This document shows, piece by piece, positions 1 to 8,580 of a stretch of DNA of 47,098 nt. Source of the DNA: Spirochaetia bacterium (GTDB lineage Bacteria; Spirochaetota; Spirochaetia; Treponematales; Treponemataceae); contig CAAGIS010000162.1 of assembly GCA_900769985.1 (NCBI GenBank), forward strand, positions 1-47,098, written 5' to 3'. Both the position numbers and the translations under genes were made by a program. The first letter of the stretch is position 1; each line of letters starts with the position of its first letter. The notes under the pieces were generated by a model. It was not told where the DNA came from. It saw only the letters and a list, made by a program, of their open reading frames with translations, and searched no databases.

Positions 1-83
1 CCGTCTTTCATCGGAACGTTAAAATCAACACGCATGATAATGCGTTTGCCTTTTAAATCAACATCTTTTACTGTTTTAATCAT
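1..83 (-). CDS. pgk: Phosphoglycerate kinase, N-terminal fragment (cut by window edge)
   Basis: The minus strand from an ATG at 83 encodes 27 codons beginning MIKTVKDVDLKGKRIIMRVD and continuing FNVPMKDG, which is the hallmark N-terminus of phosphoglycerate kinase (the RVDFNVP substrate-binding loop). The enzyme transfers phosphate from 1,3-bisphosphoglycerate to ADP in glycolysis. An AGGAG Shine-Dalgarno lies 7 nt upstream of the start. The rest of the gene lies outside the window. The fragment is short, but the motif is close to diagnostic. Confidence 0.9.
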   Translation of the reverse strand, partial: MIKTVKDVDLKGKRIIMRVDFNVPMKD

Positions 84-142
84 CGTAAAAACTCCTGTAT
101 AGATTTATTTGAATAAATAATTCACAATGCCGTTACTTACTT

Positions 143-403
143 TTAAAAATTGCGTTTTTTTTCCTGAGCCTCACTGACCCTGACACGACGACCGTCAATA
201 CCTTTCTGATTAAGACCTGTAATTGCACTGTCAGCTTCGCCTTCATCTTCCATTTCTACAAATCCAAAACCTTTTGACCTATTTGTTTCTCTGTCTAAAA
301 TGATTTGAACAGATACTACTTTCCCAAATTGAGAAAACTGATTTCTCAATGTTTCTTCTGTTGTTGAATAACTTAAATTACCGACATAAATTTTTTTTGC
401 CAT
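143..403 (-). CDS. Single RRM RNA-binding protein
   Basis: This 86-residue protein is essentially one RNA recognition motif. It has RNP2-like KIYVGNLSY near the start and RNP1-like KGFGFVEM in the middle, followed by a short basic tail (EAQEKKRNF). Such single-RRM proteins occur in cyanobacteria and spirochaetes and bind single-stranded RNA; several are cold-responsive. The reading frame is open to 499, but the ATG at 403 is chosen because GAGG sits 8 nt upstream and the protein then begins MAKKIYVGNL like its family. A TTGACA-N17-TATTTT promoter lies upstream with an AT-rich hairpin in the leader. Its RNA targets cannot be read from the sequence. Confidence 0.9.
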   Translation of the reverse strand: MAKKIYVGNLSYSTTEETLRNQFSQFGKVVSVQIILDRETNRSKGFGFVEMEDEGEADSAITGLNQKGIDGRRVRVSEAQEKKRNF

Positions 404-421
404 TCCAAAATCCTCAAAGGC

Positions 422-445
422 ATATTTTATACTTTTATAAAATAT
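422..445 (-). promoter_or_regulatory. AT-rich hairpin in the RRM gene leader
   Basis: Perfect 9-bp arms ATATTTTAT and ATAAAATAT flank a 6-nt loop, between the predicted transcription start (about 452) and the Shine-Dalgarno of the RRM gene. It is a weak, all-AU stem in the 5' leader of an RNA-binding protein. A temperature-sensitive or autoregulatory role is only a guess. Confidence 0.4.
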
Positions 446-458
446 TTTACTTGCTTTT

Positions 459-487
459 AAAATATTAAAATCACAATTAAGTGTCAA
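459..487 (-). promoter_or_regulatory. Sigma-70 type promoter of the RRM gene
   Basis: On the minus strand, TTGACA (482-487) is followed after 17 nt by TATTTT (459-464). This predicts transcription from about 452 and a leader of about 49 nt. The position excludes the longer reading frame starting at 499. Confidence 0.6.
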
Positions 488-525
488 GGGCAGCTGCACA
501 GCTTTGTCAGGGCACTGATTTCCTG

Positions 526-1911
526 CTATTCTCCCCTCATTTCAAACCAGCACGATTTTCCGTCAATCCAGTACTTTTTAAATACACGAAGCACGTCATC
601 TTCTGTAACATCAAGTGCCCTCTGCGGAATTTTGTCTGCCGACGTCAAATCGCCAAACTGCAATATGCTCGAAACAATACGCGATGCAATTCCTGCTGAA
701 GTGCTCTGTGATGAATATTTTTTTATGATATAAGAGTTCTTGTAGCCTTCAAGAGAATTTTCAAGACTGTCAAAAGTCATTCCCTTTTCACTTGCAGAAC
801 TAATTACTTTCCCAGCAAGCATAATGTCCTGTGCCTCTTTTAAATAACGCGAAAAATTTTCCATGTCAGAAACACGAAGTCCGTAATCAATTCCGACAGG
901 CGCATAACTTGAGTCAATCTGACTTCCTGGAGTGTAACATGCACCGTATTTTTCCCTTATAACATTGAACATAATCGTAGAAAAAATATCTTCCGTAATT
1001 CTTGCAGCAACATAATCTTCACTTGTCACAGCAGGAGAAACAAAAACCCTTGCTGCCATCTCTGCGCCTTTTGCAGCTTTATGATGCAAAACGATTTTCT
1101 CTTCCGGAAAATTCAGCGGCGGGTTTTCTGGTACAGGCATAACATTCTTTCCGGGCTTTAATTTTCCAAGCGCATTGTCAAGAGCAGTAACAAATGACTG
1201 TACGTCAAATTTTCCGACTGCGACAACTTTTATTCTTGACGCATCAAGAATTTCTTTATGATGCTTTTTCATATTTTCGATTGTAATATTCTCAAGCGAC
1301 TTACGCTCAACGCCAGAAGACGTGTAAAGCGGATGACCTTTATAAATCTGCCTGTTTATTTCGCGCATCAAAATGGTTTCCGGGTCATTGTCGCTACGCT
1401 GCAAATCCTGTACGATGTCATTCATCATCATCTGATATTCTTTCTGCTTGAACGAAGGATTTAAAAACCCGTCAAGAAGAACAGGCAGCATGTCATCAAG
1501 ATAATAGTTAATACAGTTCAAATAAATTGCAGAACCGCAATACATCGTATAATGCGAAACATAACTCTGCGTAGAATATTCAAGCGACTGAATTTTATCA
1601 TAAGAATAATTTTTTGAACCGAATGTCATCATTTCAAAAAGGCTGTCTTCAAGTCCGGAAAATTCAGCAGGCTGAACTGATGTTCCGCCCGTAACTATTA
1701 TGTAAACTGCGGCAACCTGATTCTGAACTTCTGAATTTATATAAACTGGAATTTTGTTTTTTAACCTGTATTCATTTACAGTTCCAGAGTTCAGCTTATA
1801 AGAATCGTAAACCTTGTATTCTTTTGAAACTGCAATACTGTTTATAACAAGCAGACAAAACAGCACGACTACAGAAAATCTAAAACTACTCTTTTTTATT
1901 TTTATTTTCAT
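526..1911 (-). CDS. Secreted M16-family peptidase homologue without zinc ligands
   Basis: This protein of about 461 residues has an N-terminal signal/anchor segment (VVVLFCLLVINSIAV) followed by an M16 (pitrilysin/insulinase) fold. The catalytic HxxEH of the family is replaced: GLEDSLFEMM aligns with GLFHLYEHMM of the upstream neighbour, so both histidines and the glutamate are missing. C-lobe features such as the KGHPLY region remain. M16 enzymes often work as an active/inactive pair, and this is probably the non-catalytic partner. The open frame begins with GTG at 1920, but the ATG at 1911 overlaps the upstream stop as ATGA, the usual coupled start. Substrate unknown; probably periplasmic. 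Confidence 0.85.
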   Translation of the reverse strand: MKIKIKKSSFRFSVVVLFCLLVINSIAVSKEYKVYDSYKLNSGTVNEYRLKNKIPVYINSEVQNQVAAVYIIVTGGTSVQPAEFSGLEDSLFEMMTFGSKNYSYDKIQSLEYSTQSYVSHYTMYCGSAIYLNCINYYLDDMLPVLLDGFLNPSFKQKEYQMMMNDIVQDLQRSDNDPETILMREINRQIYKGHPLYTSSGVERKSLENITIENMKKHHKEILDASRIKVVAVGKFDVQSFVTALDNALGKLKPGKNVMPVPENPPLNFPEEKIVLHHKAAKGAEMAARVFVSPAVTSEDYVAARITEDIFSTIMFNVIREKYGACYTPGSQIDSSYAPVGIDYGLRVSDMENFSRYLKEAQDIMLAGKVISSASEKGMTFDSLENSLEGYKNSYIIKKYSSQSTSAGIASRIVSSILQFGDLTSADKIPQRALDVTEDDVLRVFKKYWIDGKSCWFEMRGE

Positions 1912-3383
1912 CTTGCCCACCAGAAAGCATTTTTAGAATCTATTTCGATAAATCCGTATGATTCAAATTCCTGTTTTGAATTTTCGTAGACTGCCGGATT
2001 TACATAGACAATGACAAGCGGATTTTTTCCTGCAATGTAGCGTGCTATATAATCCTGGATATCCTTGTTCGTTACGTTCTGTATATTTGAAATATAATCC
2101 ATATAATAGTCAATAGAAGTTGTAACCCAGGAACTCCGCAATGAGTTTAACATTCCCATAAATGTTTCAGATTCAAACACTTTATCATCTTTTAGCCGCT
2201 GTATTATCTGCTTTCGATTTTTTTCAGGAATTATATTGTCATTATCAAGATAGTTTTTCATAAAACTGTCAAACTTCTGGCAAAAATAAACAGAACGTTC
2301 TGCAAGTTCAATTTCCGGCGACATAACGACTGCACTTACAGACGTAACTCCAGTACGCCGTCTTGTCGAGTAACCTGTTCCAACATAATCAGAAGACGGT
2401 ATTCCTAATTTTTCATCCTGAGTAAATTCTTTTGCAAAATCACTCTTGGGGTCTTCCAAAAAATAATAAAGCAAATCTGCAGGATAAGTTCCTTTTCTGT
2501 CAAAGTCGCTGTCAGGACCTCTGTAATAAGCAGTAATCTGTGCCATCACCGGAGAAATTTTGTCATACGGCATTACACACAAAAACGGTTTTTCAAAAGG
2601 CGCTTCTGACTGCTTTTCGACTGTGCTTTCAATCTGAGCAAGTCCTGCATTATTATTTGACCAGTCGCCGTATATTTTCTGAACAAGTTCAAAAACTTCT
2701 TCGTGCCTGACATCACCGCCTACAAAAAGCGCTGCATTCTGTGGAATATAAAACGATGACTGAATCTGCTTTAACTGCTGTACTGTTGCTTTTTCAATAT
2801 TTTTGACACTACCTGACGGGTCAAGCTGCCATGGTTTGTCAAAAAGATGATTGTTTATGAATGAACCTGCATATCTTCCGGGATTCGATTCCTGCCCTTG
2901 AATTTCTGCAATTACGACTTTTTTTTCTACTTCAAATTCTGCACTGTCAAGAAGCGGATTGCGAATTGCATTGCTCCAGAAATCAAGTCCGTCTTCGAGT
3001 TTTTGTTTTGGAATCGTAAAAAAATAATTTACACATTCAATTCCCGTAGTGCCGTTCCATGATGCAGTTCCCATATCAGAAAGCGCTTTTTGAACTTTTG
3101 CAGAATCTGAAAACTTTTTGTTTCCTTTAAACATCATGTGTTCATACAAATGGAACAAACCAGCATTATCTTTATTCTGCGTTATAGCTCCGGCACGCAC
3201 TGCAATTTCGACATACGCAAGCGGAACGCTGTTGTTTTCTGCAACAAAAAGTGACAGACCGTTTTCAAGTCTGTAAAAATAACAGTTTTCGTTTATCTTT
3301 AGAAAATCGTTTTCTTTATTCTGCTCTGCAAAAAGAAAAATTCCACAGAACAGAATAAACAGGCATAAAATTTTTTTCTTCAT
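1908..3383 (-). CDS. Secreted M16-family zinc peptidase
   Basis: This 491-residue protein has a signal peptide (hydrophobic residues 5-18, likely cleavage after FLFA). The zinc-binding motif HLYEH lies at residues 78-82 and the third ligand is probably Glu160 in VVIAEIQGQ, at the spacing normal for M16. It therefore looks catalytically intact and would cleave peptides or small proteins in the periplasm. It lies 3 nt after the thioesterase gene and overlaps the inactive M16 homologue by ATGA, so the two peptidase-like proteins should be made together and may form a heterodimer. Substrate is unknown. Confidence 0.9.
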   Translation of the reverse strand: MKKKILCLFILFCGIFLFAEQNKENDFLKINENCYFYRLENGLSLFVAENNSVPLAYVEIAVRAGAITQNKDNAGLFHLYEHMMFKGNKKFSDSAKVQKALSDMGTASWNGTTGIECVNYFFTIPKQKLEDGLDFWSNAIRNPLLDSAEFEVEKKVVIAEIQGQESNPGRYAGSFINNHLFDKPWQLDPSGSVKNIEKATVQQLKQIQSSFYIPQNAALFVGGDVRHEEVFELVQKIYGDWSNNNAGLAQIESTVEKQSEAPFEKPFLCVMPYDKISPVMAQITAYYRGPDSDFDRKGTYPADLLYYFLEDPKSDFAKEFTQDEKLGIPSSDYVGTGYSTRRRTGVTSVSAVVMSPEIELAERSVYFCQKFDSFMKNYLDNDNIIPEKNRKQIIQRLKDDKVFESETFMGMLNSLRSSWVTTSIDYYMDYISNIQNVTNKDIQDYIARYIAGKNPLVIVYVNPAVYENSKQEFESYGFIEIDSKNAFWWAR

Positions 3384-3386
3384 ATA

Positions 3387-3797
3387 TTATTGTTTTTCCA
3401 TTGAGTTTTTTAATGCGTTAAAAAATTCCGGCTTTTCTTTTTCTACAATAACAGGACGTCCTTCCTGATTTAAAAAGCAGTGCTCTGACTTTCCTATTCC
3501 GCAGACTTCGCCGTTGCATGTAAGTTCGTATTTTAAACAGAGTTTTACAGGAGAAAGTTTGTCGACTTCTACTTTGATTGAAATCACGTCTGCAAAAGTC
3601 GTTGTCTTACGGTAGCTGTATTCAACGCGTATTACAGGACTTATGATTCCTTCTTCTTCGATTTTGTCAAACGGAAACCCAATCTGACTTAAAAAATCAA
3701 CGCGGGCCTCTTCCATAAAACGGATATAATTTGAATGGTGGGTTATGCCCATTTTATCTGTTTCATAATAATTTACTTTGTGTGTATAGACGTTCAT
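3387..3797 (-). CDS. YbgC/4HBT-type acyl-CoA thioesterase
   Basis: This 136-residue hotdog-fold protein has the family motif YYETDKMGITHHSNYIRFME, including the aspartate and the HxNY stretch that mark the YbgC/4-hydroxybenzoyl-CoA thioesterase group. These enzymes hydrolyse acyl-CoA or acyl-ACP thioesters in the cytoplasm. An ACGGGAG ribosome-binding site sits 6 nt before the ATG. It is the first gene of the operon with the two M16 proteins (3-nt gap). The exact acyl substrate cannot be predicted. Confidence 0.88.
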   Translation of the reverse strand: MNVYTHKVNYYETDKMGITHHSNYIRFMEEARVDFLSQIGFPFDKIEEEGIISPVIRVEYSYRKTTTFADVISIKVEVDKLSPVKLCLKYELTCNGEVCGIGKSEHCFLNQEGRPVIVEKEKPEFFNALKNSMEKQ

Positions 3798-3871
3798 TTA
3801 AAACTCCCGTAAAAAATCAATGAGAAAATATCGATTTCCATATCTATAAAAAATATATCAAAAAATAAAAA

Positions 3872-3900
3872 AAGCGTCACCTAAAAACAGATGACGCCTT
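3872..3900 (-). terminator. Rho-independent terminator after dapA-asd
   Basis: GCGTCA (3874-3879) pairs with TGACGC (3892-3897). On the minus strand the stem is followed by TTTTTTTATTTTTT. It lies 16 nt downstream of the asd stop. Confidence 0.8.
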
Positions 3901-3915
3901 TATATTTATTCAAGC

Positions 3916-5016
3916 CTAAAAATCAAAAAAACCTTTTGCTTTTAAAAGTTCTGCATTAAGGATTCCGCCTAAGGCAGCCCCACGCTTTGTATTGTGACTA
4001 AGCGCAACAAACTTTATGTCAAAAACATTGCATGGTCTCAGACGTCCGATAACACACGCCATTCCTTTTTCTGTTTCGCGGTCACGGCGAGGCTGCGGAC
4101 GATTTTCTTCGTGGCGCACTACAATCGGATGTTCCGGTGCAGACGGCAAGTTCAATTCCTGCGGAACAGAAGAATAAGAAGTCCAGATTTTTTCAATTTC
4201 TTCAAGTCCCGGTTTCTTTTCTTCAGGCAAATCAAATTCAAGAGAAACGCATGCAGTATGTCCATCAACAACAGGTACTCGTGTACAAGTTGAACTTACA
4301 ACAGGATACGAAGCGTTTTCAATTTTGCCGTCTTTTACAGTACCGAGAATTTTAAGACATTCTTTTTCTGTCTTTTCTTCTTCACCGCCAATATAAGGAA
4401 CGATATTATCTATCATATCAAATGAAGAAACACCTGGATAACCAGCACCGGAAGTTGCCTGCAATGTCGTAACAACCATGCGCCTTACAGGATAACCGGC
4501 TTTTATCAAAGCATGAATAGGCATCATGTAAGTCTGCAAGGAACAGTTTGGTTTTACTGCAATAAATCCCTTATCCCAACCATGATGCTTTTTCTGTTCT
4601 GCAATCACGTCAAGATGAGAATAATTTATTTCCGGTACAAGCATAGGAACATCCTCTGTCCAGCGGTTTGCAGAAGCGTTTGAAACTACAGGGATTCCCT
4701 CTGCGGCATAAGCTGCTTCGAGCGCCTTGATTTCGTCCTTACCCATTTCGAGTGCAGAAAATACAAACTTGCATTTTCCCAAAGCTTTCTTTTCGTCGTT
4801 TGCATCTTCTACAACGAGGTTTGCAACACCCGAAGGAATCTCTGCCCCTATGAGCCAGCGGTTAGAAACTGCATCTTTATACAGTTTTCCTGCTGAACGA
4901 GGACTTGCCGCAACATAACTTACTTCAAACCAAGGATGGTTTTCAAGAAGCTTTATATATCGCTGGCCTACCATTCCAGTAGCGCCAAGTACACCGACCT
5001 TTATTTTTTCTGCCAT
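3916..5016 (-). CDS. asd: Aspartate-semialdehyde dehydrogenase
   Basis: This 366-residue enzyme reduces aspartyl phosphate to aspartate semialdehyde with NADPH, the branch point to lysine, diaminopimelate, threonine and methionine. It shows the dinucleotide-binding GATGMVGQ loop (residues 11-18), the catalytic cysteine in VKPNCSLQ (Cys158) and the active-site histidine in VDGHTACVSLEF (His253). Length and motif spacing match the archaeal/fungal type of Asd rather than the E. coli type. It follows dapA with a 27-nt gap and ends at a strong terminator, so the two form a lysine/diaminopimelate operon. Confidence 0.95.
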   Translation of the reverse strand: MAEKIKVGVLGATGMVGQRYIKLLENHPWFEVSYVAASPRSAGKLYKDAVSNRWLIGAEIPSGVANLVVEDANDEKKALGKCKFVFSALEMGKDEIKALEAAYAAEGIPVVSNASANRWTEDVPMLVPEINYSHLDVIAEQKKHHGWDKGFIAVKPNCSLQTYMMPIHALIKAGYPVRRMVVTTLQATSGAGYPGVSSFDMIDNIVPYIGGEEEKTEKECLKILGTVKDGKIENASYPVVSSTCTRVPVVDGHTACVSLEFDLPEEKKPGLEEIEKIWTSYSSVPQELNLPSAPEHPIVVRHEENRPQPRRDRETEKGMACVIGRLRPCNVFDIKFVALSHNTKRGAALGGILNAELLKAKGFFDF

Positions 5017-5043
5017 AATTTTTTTATACCTCTTTACAAAAAA

Positions 5044-5958
5044 CTAAATGTTACATTCAGAAATTGCACTTTCAATAGTCTTTTTTGCGCTGTCAGTAAC
5101 TTCAACAAGAGGAAGTCTTACAGTTCCTGCAGGAAGTCCTTTAAAGTTCATCGCATATTTTATTGAAGTCGGATTTCCGTCAACAAATGCTGCCTTGAAC
5201 ATCGGAAGCAATCCATAATGAAGTTCACGAGCCTTTGCAAAGTCACCGCTCAAACCTGCATCAACCAAATCAACAATCCGGCGCGGACAAAGATTTGAAA
5301 CGACAGAAATTATGCCGTCTCCTCCTGCTGACATTAGAGGAAGAGTCAGCATATCATCACCACTCAAAACTGCAAAATCAGGTTTCTTGTTTTTTACCTG
5401 CGCAATTACTTCCATCATCTGAACAATATCACCACTTGCTTCTTTTACGCCGGCGATGTTCGGAAGTTGTGCAATGCGTACGAGAACGTCTGTCGGAATG
5501 TTTACGCCTGTTCTTCCTTTTATGTTATAAACAATAACAGGAATTCCAACTTTTGAAACAGCTTCAAAATGACGGAAGATTCCTTCTTTTGACGGTTTGT
5601 TATAATAAGGCGCTACGACAAGTGCATAATCTGCACCGACTCTTTTTGCGCGCTCCGTATAAGCTACTGCATCTTTTGTATTATTGCTGCCTGCACCAAG
5701 AATTACAGGGATGTCCTTTCCAGTACTGTTTCTAAAAGCGCGGACTTCTTCCATAAGGATTTCAATCAGTTTGTCTTCTTCCTGTCCGGGACGTTCATCG
5801 AGCGTAGGAGTTTCAGCAGTCGTACCAAGCGGAACAAGACCTGTAACTCCACCTTCAAGCTGGAATTTAACGTTTTTTCTGAATCCTTCAAAATCGACTG
5901 AACCATCTTGATTCATCGGAGTAATTAGTGCTGTAAAAGTTCCTCTTAATCTGTTCAT
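5044..5958 (-). CDS. dapA: 4-hydroxy-tetrahydrodipicolinate synthase
   Basis: This 304-residue TIM-barrel aldolase condenses pyruvate with aspartate semialdehyde in the lysine/diaminopimelate pathway. Visible motifs are GTTAETP (the Thr-Thr of the proton relay, residues 46-47), VIVYNIKGRTG (Tyr144) and GVKEASGD (Schiff-base Lys172). The frame is open to 6033, but the ATG at 5958 is chosen: AGGTGA lies just upstream, the protein then begins MNRLRGTFTALITP as expected, and a TTGAAA-N17-TATAGT promoter covers 6005-6033. asd follows directly. Confidence 0.95.
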   Translation of the reverse strand: MNRLRGTFTALITPMNQDGSVDFEGFRKNVKFQLEGGVTGLVPLGTTAETPTLDERPGQEEDKLIEILMEEVRAFRNSTGKDIPVILGAGSNNTKDAVAYTERAKRVGADYALVVAPYYNKPSKEGIFRHFEAVSKVGIPVIVYNIKGRTGVNIPTDVLVRIAQLPNIAGVKEASGDIVQMMEVIAQVKNKKPDFAVLSGDDMLTLPLMSAGGDGIISVVSNLCPRRIVDLVDAGLSGDFAKARELHYGLLPMFKAAFVDGNPTSIKYAMNFKGLPAGTVRLPLVEVTDSAKKTIESAISECNI

Positions 5959-6004
5959 ATAAATCACCTTTAAAAATAAAGCCACTTGTTTTACAAGTTC
6001 CCTT

Positions 6005-6033
6005 ACTATACAACTAAAAATGATTTTTTTCAA
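6005..6033 (-). promoter_or_regulatory. dapA-asd promoter
   Basis: Minus-strand TTGAAA (6028-6033), a 17-nt spacer and TATAGT (6005-6010) lie about 47 nt before the dapA ATG. The leader contains a short inverted repeat, ACTTGT-AAA-ACAAGT. I see no lysine riboswitch structure. Confidence 0.65.
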
Positions 6034-6100
6034 TATAAGGCGATTATTATAAACTGATTATTTAACTGCTTATTTAATTGAATATTTATTGAACAAAACA

Positions 6101-6138
6101 AAGCCGTCTGCCTTTTTCAAAAATTCCGCAGACGGCTT
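6101..6138 (-). terminator. Terminator after the chemoreceptor gene
   Basis: An 11-bp perfect stem, AAGCCGTCTGC (6101-6111) with GCAGACGGCTT (6128-6138), starts 8 nt past the chemoreceptor stop. On the minus strand it is followed by the T-rich run TGTTTTGTTC. Confidence 0.8.
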
Positions 6139-6145
6139 TAAATTC

Positions 6146-8293
6146 CTAATTCTTTAAAATCGGATTAAAAAACATATCATCCGGAACTTCCGTAGTTTCA
6201 GAAAACACATTTTCAGAAACGCTTTCAAAAGTTCCTGCCGGACTTGAATTTGAAGTTGAACTTGATTTTAAATTCAAAGCTGACGCTGAACTTAACGCAG
6301 ACGATGATACAGAATTTTCAGCAGGAAACTCTTTTGAAGAAAGAATTTCTTTTGCAGGTTCCGTCCTGATTTCTTCTGCACGTTCTGCAGGAGCTTCCTT
6401 AATTTCTTCGGCGTTTTCTGCCGTAACCTCATCAGAGACAGAATGACTGTCAGCATTACCGGCATTGCCAGAAACACTGTCATCCTCATCAACTCTGTAT
6501 TCTGATACGATATGATGAACTGAAGAAGTAAGTTCTGCGTTTTCCTTTGCCTGAGTAGTTGTCATTGCAGCATATTCATTCATCTTTGAAAGCTGTTCGT
6601 TTGCGTTATTTCCGCTCATTAAAATTGACTGCGAAGATTCTTTTAGCCGTTCAATCTGCTGAACTACAGAAAGCGTATTGTTCTTCATTTTATCAGAAGA
6701 CTCTTTTATGCTCGCAGTCGCACTTGACAAAAGCTGCATCATGTCAAGAATATTCTGCGCGCCAGAATTCTGTTTCTGCATGTCTGTTTTAATTTCAAGA
6801 AGAAGATTATCCATTCCCTGAATTTTTTCGCCGAGACTTGTAAAAGATTTTGCAGAACTCTGAGAAACAGTAACGATACCTGAAATTGCGCTTTCGATGT
6901 CATCAATTAATTTATTTACGGCAGTTGACTGTTTTGCAGAATTTTCTGCAAGTTTTCTGATTTCGTCTGCAACGACAGAAAAGCCTTTGCCAGATTCACC
7001 TGCGTGAGCAGCTTCGATTGCAGCATTCATTGCAAGAAGGTTTGTCTGAGATGCAATGCTTGAAATTACGGCATTTGCCTGCGCAAGATTCTGCGCCTGC
7101 TTTACAATCAAATCAACCTGCGTTACAACCTGATTCTGTTTTTGCCGTCCGTCTTCCGTTTCAGAAACGATTATAGCATATTCGTTTGAAATGCGCTCGA
7201 TTGTTTCGTTTGCAGAATTGATGTTGGCATTAATTTCTTCAACAGCAAGAGAAGATTTTTCTACAGCATCAGACTGCTGAATGATTTTTTCGTCAAGAAC
7301 TGTTACAGCTTTTTCTACTCCGTTTATGCCTTCAGAAACATGTGAAGAAAGAGTATTCTGATCATCTGCCTTTGCATAAATTTCTTCAATCGAAATTTTT
7401 GCGTTTTCTATTAAAGACAAAGTTTCGTTGTTCTGGTTCAATAAAACTGTTGCATTGCCAGACAGCGTCTGAATCGATGCAGAGATATTCTTTACCATTT
7501 CCTGAAGTTGAGCAATAACATCATTGTATGCACGCGACAGTATGTCAAGTTCAGTATTACCGCGGATATTAAGGCGCTGTGTCAAATCCCTCGCACCGCT
7601 TGAAATATCCTGCATTGCAGTCGTAACTTTATCAAGCCGTTTGAAGAACAGCGTAATATAAAAGAACAAAATTAAAAATCCGATTATAGTTGCAACTACA
7701 GCGCAGAGTATCATTCTGTTACGACCTATATTTATGTCATATACAAGCTGCTGAACATCATAGTCGCACGCAACAAAACCTACTGCGCTGCCTTCAAGAA
7801 GAATCGGTGAATAAACAGTAAGAGTCCAGCCTTTGTCGTCAAGTTCGCGAATATCAGAAATTACAACTTCCTGTTTTTCCAGACATTCAACAGGCCATTT
7901 TGCATATGCGCCAAAATCTTCTTCTTCGCCATAACCTTTAAAATTTTCATCAAAAACAGCAGAACCATCAGCGACATATTTAAAAGTCGTATCACCAGTA
8001 CGAACCATTGCATACAAAAAAGAGCATCCGTAATTCTTTCTGACATTAGCAAGATTTTCATAAAGAATGTTATAATAATAATGCTCAGAACTTTCTGCCT
8101 GAACCAAATCAACAAATGAATTTGCATCGATTGAAGCGCATACTTTATAGACAACAGCAATTCCCCGCTGAGAAAAAGCCTCTGTTGAACTGCTTTTAAC
8201 AGTTTTGATGCCTATCAATGTAATTATAACTGCAACCAGACAAAAGAAAATCAAGGCAGTAAGCAACAACCGTATCTTATAAGAAATTTTCAT
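6146..8293 (-). CDS. Methyl-accepting chemotaxis protein with extracellular sensor
   Basis: This 715-residue chemoreceptor has TM1 near residues 6-28, a periplasmic sensor of about 165 residues that looks CACHE-like, TM2 (CAVVATIIGFLILFFYITLF), a HAMP domain (RLNIRGNTELDILSRAYNDV) and a long cytoplasmic coiled coil. The conserved signalling tip is ASQTNLLAMNAAIEAAHAGE followed by GKGFSVVADEIRKLA, which contacts CheA/CheW. After the methylation region comes a tail of about 110 residues rich in Ser, Ala and Glu ending MFFNPILKN, without a classic CheR-binding pentapeptide. Start at 8293 is preferred over 8305 because GGGAG precedes it at good spacing. The ligand is unknown. It is flanked by its own terminator. 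Confidence 0.93.
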   Translation of the reverse strand: MKISYKIRLLLTALIFFCLVAVIITLIGIKTVKSSSTEAFSQRGIAVVYKVCASIDANSFVDLVQAESSEHYYYNILYENLANVRKNYGCSFLYAMVRTGDTTFKYVADGSAVFDENFKGYGEEEDFGAYAKWPVECLEKQEVVISDIRELDDKGWTLTVYSPILLEGSAVGFVACDYDVQQLVYDINIGRNRMILCAVVATIIGFLILFFYITLFFKRLDKVTTAMQDISSGARDLTQRLNIRGNTELDILSRAYNDVIAQLQEMVKNISASIQTLSGNATVLLNQNNETLSLIENAKISIEEIYAKADDQNTLSSHVSEGINGVEKAVTVLDEKIIQQSDAVEKSSLAVEEINANINSANETIERISNEYAIIVSETEDGRQKQNQVVTQVDLIVKQAQNLAQANAVISSIASQTNLLAMNAAIEAAHAGESGKGFSVVADEIRKLAENSAKQSTAVNKLIDDIESAISGIVTVSQSSAKSFTSLGEKIQGMDNLLLEIKTDMQKQNSGAQNILDMMQLLSSATASIKESSDKMKNNTLSVVQQIERLKESSQSILMSGNNANEQLSKMNEYAAMTTTQAKENAELTSSVHHIVSEYRVDEDDSVSGNAGNADSHSVSDEVTAENAEEIKEAPAERAEEIRTEPAKEILSSKEFPAENSVSSSALSSASALNLKSSSTSNSSPAGTFESVSENVFSETTEVPDDMFFNPILKN

Positions 8294-8393
8294 CTTAACT
8301 CCCATAAATACATAATAAAAATATTGATGAAACTCTGACTTATTATACCCTATGCGCTCGTAAATTTCTATCCCTTACAAACATTCATCTATC

Positions 8394-8554
8394 TCGCGCC
8401 ACGAGTTTTGCTTGAGCAAAACTCTATGGGCGTGAAGACTGTTGTAGTGGTAAATTTCAAACGCGCAACCAATTCGCGCTACGAGTTTTGCTTGAGCAAA
8501 ACTCTATGTGGCGTTCAGACTGTTGTAGTGGTAAATTTCAAACGCGCAACCAGC
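8394..8554. repeat. 80-bp tandem repeat, two copies, with internal palindrome
   Basis: An 80-bp unit at 8394-8473 is repeated at 8474-8554 with a one-base insertion and few substitutions; the first bases of a third copy (TCGCGCC) follow at 8555. Each unit carries a perfect palindrome with arms GAGTTTTGCT and AGCAAAACTC around TG (8403-8424 and 8483-8504). The unit is more GC-rich than its surroundings and no credible ORF runs through it. Confidence 0.85.
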
Positions 8555-8580
8555 TCGCGCCCTGCGCGGCGTCCGGGTTC

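Noticed and set aside
5959..6033. 25-residue N-terminal extension of DapA
   Set aside because: It contains the promoter; the ATG at 5958 has a good Shine-Dalgarno and the family N-terminus.
6292..6492. Alternate-frame ORF inside the chemoreceptor tail
   Set aside because: It is antiparallel or shifted to a well-supported gene and shows only low-complexity sequence.
8394..8554. CRISPR array
   Set aside because: The repeats are 80 bp, directly abutting, with no unique spacers and no cas genes in the window.
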